Shown in pieces: positions 63,337 to 64,000 of a stretch of 64,000 nt of DNA. Within the stretch, counting starts at the first letter, position 1. Every line of letters begins with the position of its first letter. The position numbers were made by a program, and so were the translations under genes. The stretch is from positions 1 through 64,000 of the forward strand of contig JBDVOJ010000053.1 of assembly GCA_039969155.1 (NCBI GenBank). The letters are read 5' to 3'. The notes under the pieces are model-generated. The model was given only the letters and a program-made list of their open reading frames with translations. It ran no database searches and was not told the DNA's origin. Source of the DNA: GCA-002733465 sp039969155. Its GTDB lineage: Bacteria > Pseudomonadota > Gammaproteobacteria > Enterobacterales > Kangiellaceae.

Positions 63337-64000
63337 TCATCGATATTCAATATCGTTATCCCCCATGGCCCTCTTAACAGCAATCCGCTGATTCTTGCCT
63401 AAAATAATCTTCCATTGATTATAGGTTTCAGCAGCTAGAACCCTACCCTGTTTGCCATTCCAAACTCTTTGATACATTGATTTAATCTTTTGATTAGTAT
63501 CAGGCGAACGTTGTTTTAACTGCTCGGCTAATTGCTTGGCTCGCTGCAATGGCTTCTCAGATATTTCGGTAATCAATTTGGACTCTAAAGCCTGTTTTGC
63601 CGACAACACTTCAGCAGTCATTGCCATTTTCATTGCCTGATCCAAAGCAACATTTTCCATAAGCGCCGGAGTCCCTCCCATGTCAGGAATTAACCCCCAT
63701 TTGGCCTCCATGATCGATAATGAACAGTCTGGAGCGGCTATTCTGAAATCACCGCCCAAAGCAATCTGCATTCCTCCACCCCAGCACTTTCCATGCAATG
63801 CCATGATGACCGGCACTTTTAATTGTCTCCAACCAATCGTTACCTTTTGCGCTAAATTGGCCTGAGTAGGCCACCACTTCCACAAAAGCTTTATGGCATT
63901 ACTACGGTTGGTCATCACGGATTTAACATCCAGCCCTGAACTGAAGCTTTCGCCTGTGCCTGAAACCACTACCGCTCTTATCGATTGGTCGCTTTTCAGT
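63337..64000 (-). CDS. Crotonase / enoyl-CoA hydratase-like protein (5' end missing)
   Basis: The frame is open to the window edge at 64000; only the end, ~221 codons, is visible. It reads SIRAVVVSGTGESFSSGLD, the crotonase oxyanion-hole segment, then ALHGKCWGGGMQIALGGDFRIAAPDCSL, EAKWGLIPDMGGT and a long C-terminal helix region. Crotonases hydrate or isomerise acyl-CoA; here SSGLD and the Glu of MEAKWGLIPD are the expected active-site areas. Substrate cannot be told. The window holds no fad partner. Confidence 0.9.
   Translation of the reverse strand, partial: LKSDQSIRAVVVSGTGESFSSGLDVKSVMTNRSNAIKLLWKWWPTQANLAQKVTIGWRQLKVPVIMALHGKCWGGGMQIALGGDFRIAAPDCSLSIMEAKWGLIPDMGGTPALMENVALDQAMKMAMTAEVLSAKQALESKLITEISEKPLQRAKQLAEQLKQRSPDTNQKIKSMYQRVWNGKQGRVLAAETYNQWKIILGKNQRIAVKRAMGDNDIEYR

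Noticed and set aside
1..64000. Search for tRNA, rRNA, integrase, transposase and phage genes
   Set aside because: No tRNA-like cloverleaf or such protein was recognised in any intergenic or coding part.

Overview
The window is about 40% GC, densely coded, and typical of a marine gammaproteobacterium. The conserved blocks der-bamB-yfgM-hisS and ispG-rodZ-pilF-rlmN-ndk, the many secreted proteins and TPR proteins, and the large membrane-anchored CadC-like regulators suggest a Kangiella/Aliikangiella-like member of the Oceanospirillales. That placement is inference from gene order and protein style; no rRNA, tRNA, integrase, transposase, phage gene or CRISPR array was seen.

Layout. 0-1.5 kb: 3' end of proB, then proA (proline synthesis). 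1.6-14.7 kb: unlinked functions, including an outer-membrane-like protein, a DUF2797 protein, a GGDEF-EAL c-di-GMP enzyme, a transglutaminase-like/TPR lipoprotein, a Tat-exported amine oxidase, an RluA-type pseudouridine synthase, a cyclophilin, an AEC carrier, a lone receiver domain, an APC permease and an M19 dipeptidase. 14.8-31.9 kb: a TonB-dependent receptor with a 586-bp upstream region holding GGTCCGA-type operator-like sites, a site-2 protease, an ECF sigma factor coupled to a membrane protein, a Sel1-repeat lipoprotein, an S9 peptidase, a BPSS1780-type membrane protein, a 7TM protein with a degenerate GGDEF domain beside yajQ, mgtE, and a second M19 dipeptidase. 32-36.8 kb: der, bamB, yfgM, hisS. 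54.3-59.1 kb: ispG, rodZ, pilF, rlmN, ndk. 59.3-64 kb: a second CadC-like regulator, an unknown protein, a retropepsin-like protease, a 751-bp gene-free stretch with inverted repeats, and a partial crotonase.

The most interesting part is 36.8-54.2 kb. In Escherichia coli and many relatives ispG is followed directly by hisS; here about 17 kb of accessory genes lies between them. It holds (i) a 670-aa membrane-bound winged-helix regulator with a periplasmic TPR domain; (ii) a divergent four-gene exported cluster made of a small secreted protein, a 732-aa beta-barrel-like protein, a secreted protein with a FnIII-like end and a basic Cys-containing protein; (iii) a small secreted protein with a duplicated Cys motif; (iv) a C-terminal beta-propeller lipoprotein; (v) a MipA/OmpV-DUF3019-response regulator-histidine kinase set; and (vi) a tandem HtrA-like protease resembling eukaryotic Deg7/Nma111. 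Three helically phased arrays of the pentamer TTCAA lie upstream of the regulator gene, the divergent cluster and the small Cys-motif gene, each reading TTCAA toward the gene it precedes. This is the head-to-tail arrangement expected for an OmpR/PhoB-type winged-helix protein and suggests an undescribed, self-contained envelope regulon.

Start codons were moved from the longest reading frame where a ribosome binding site or family homology favours another codon; this is stated entry by entry.
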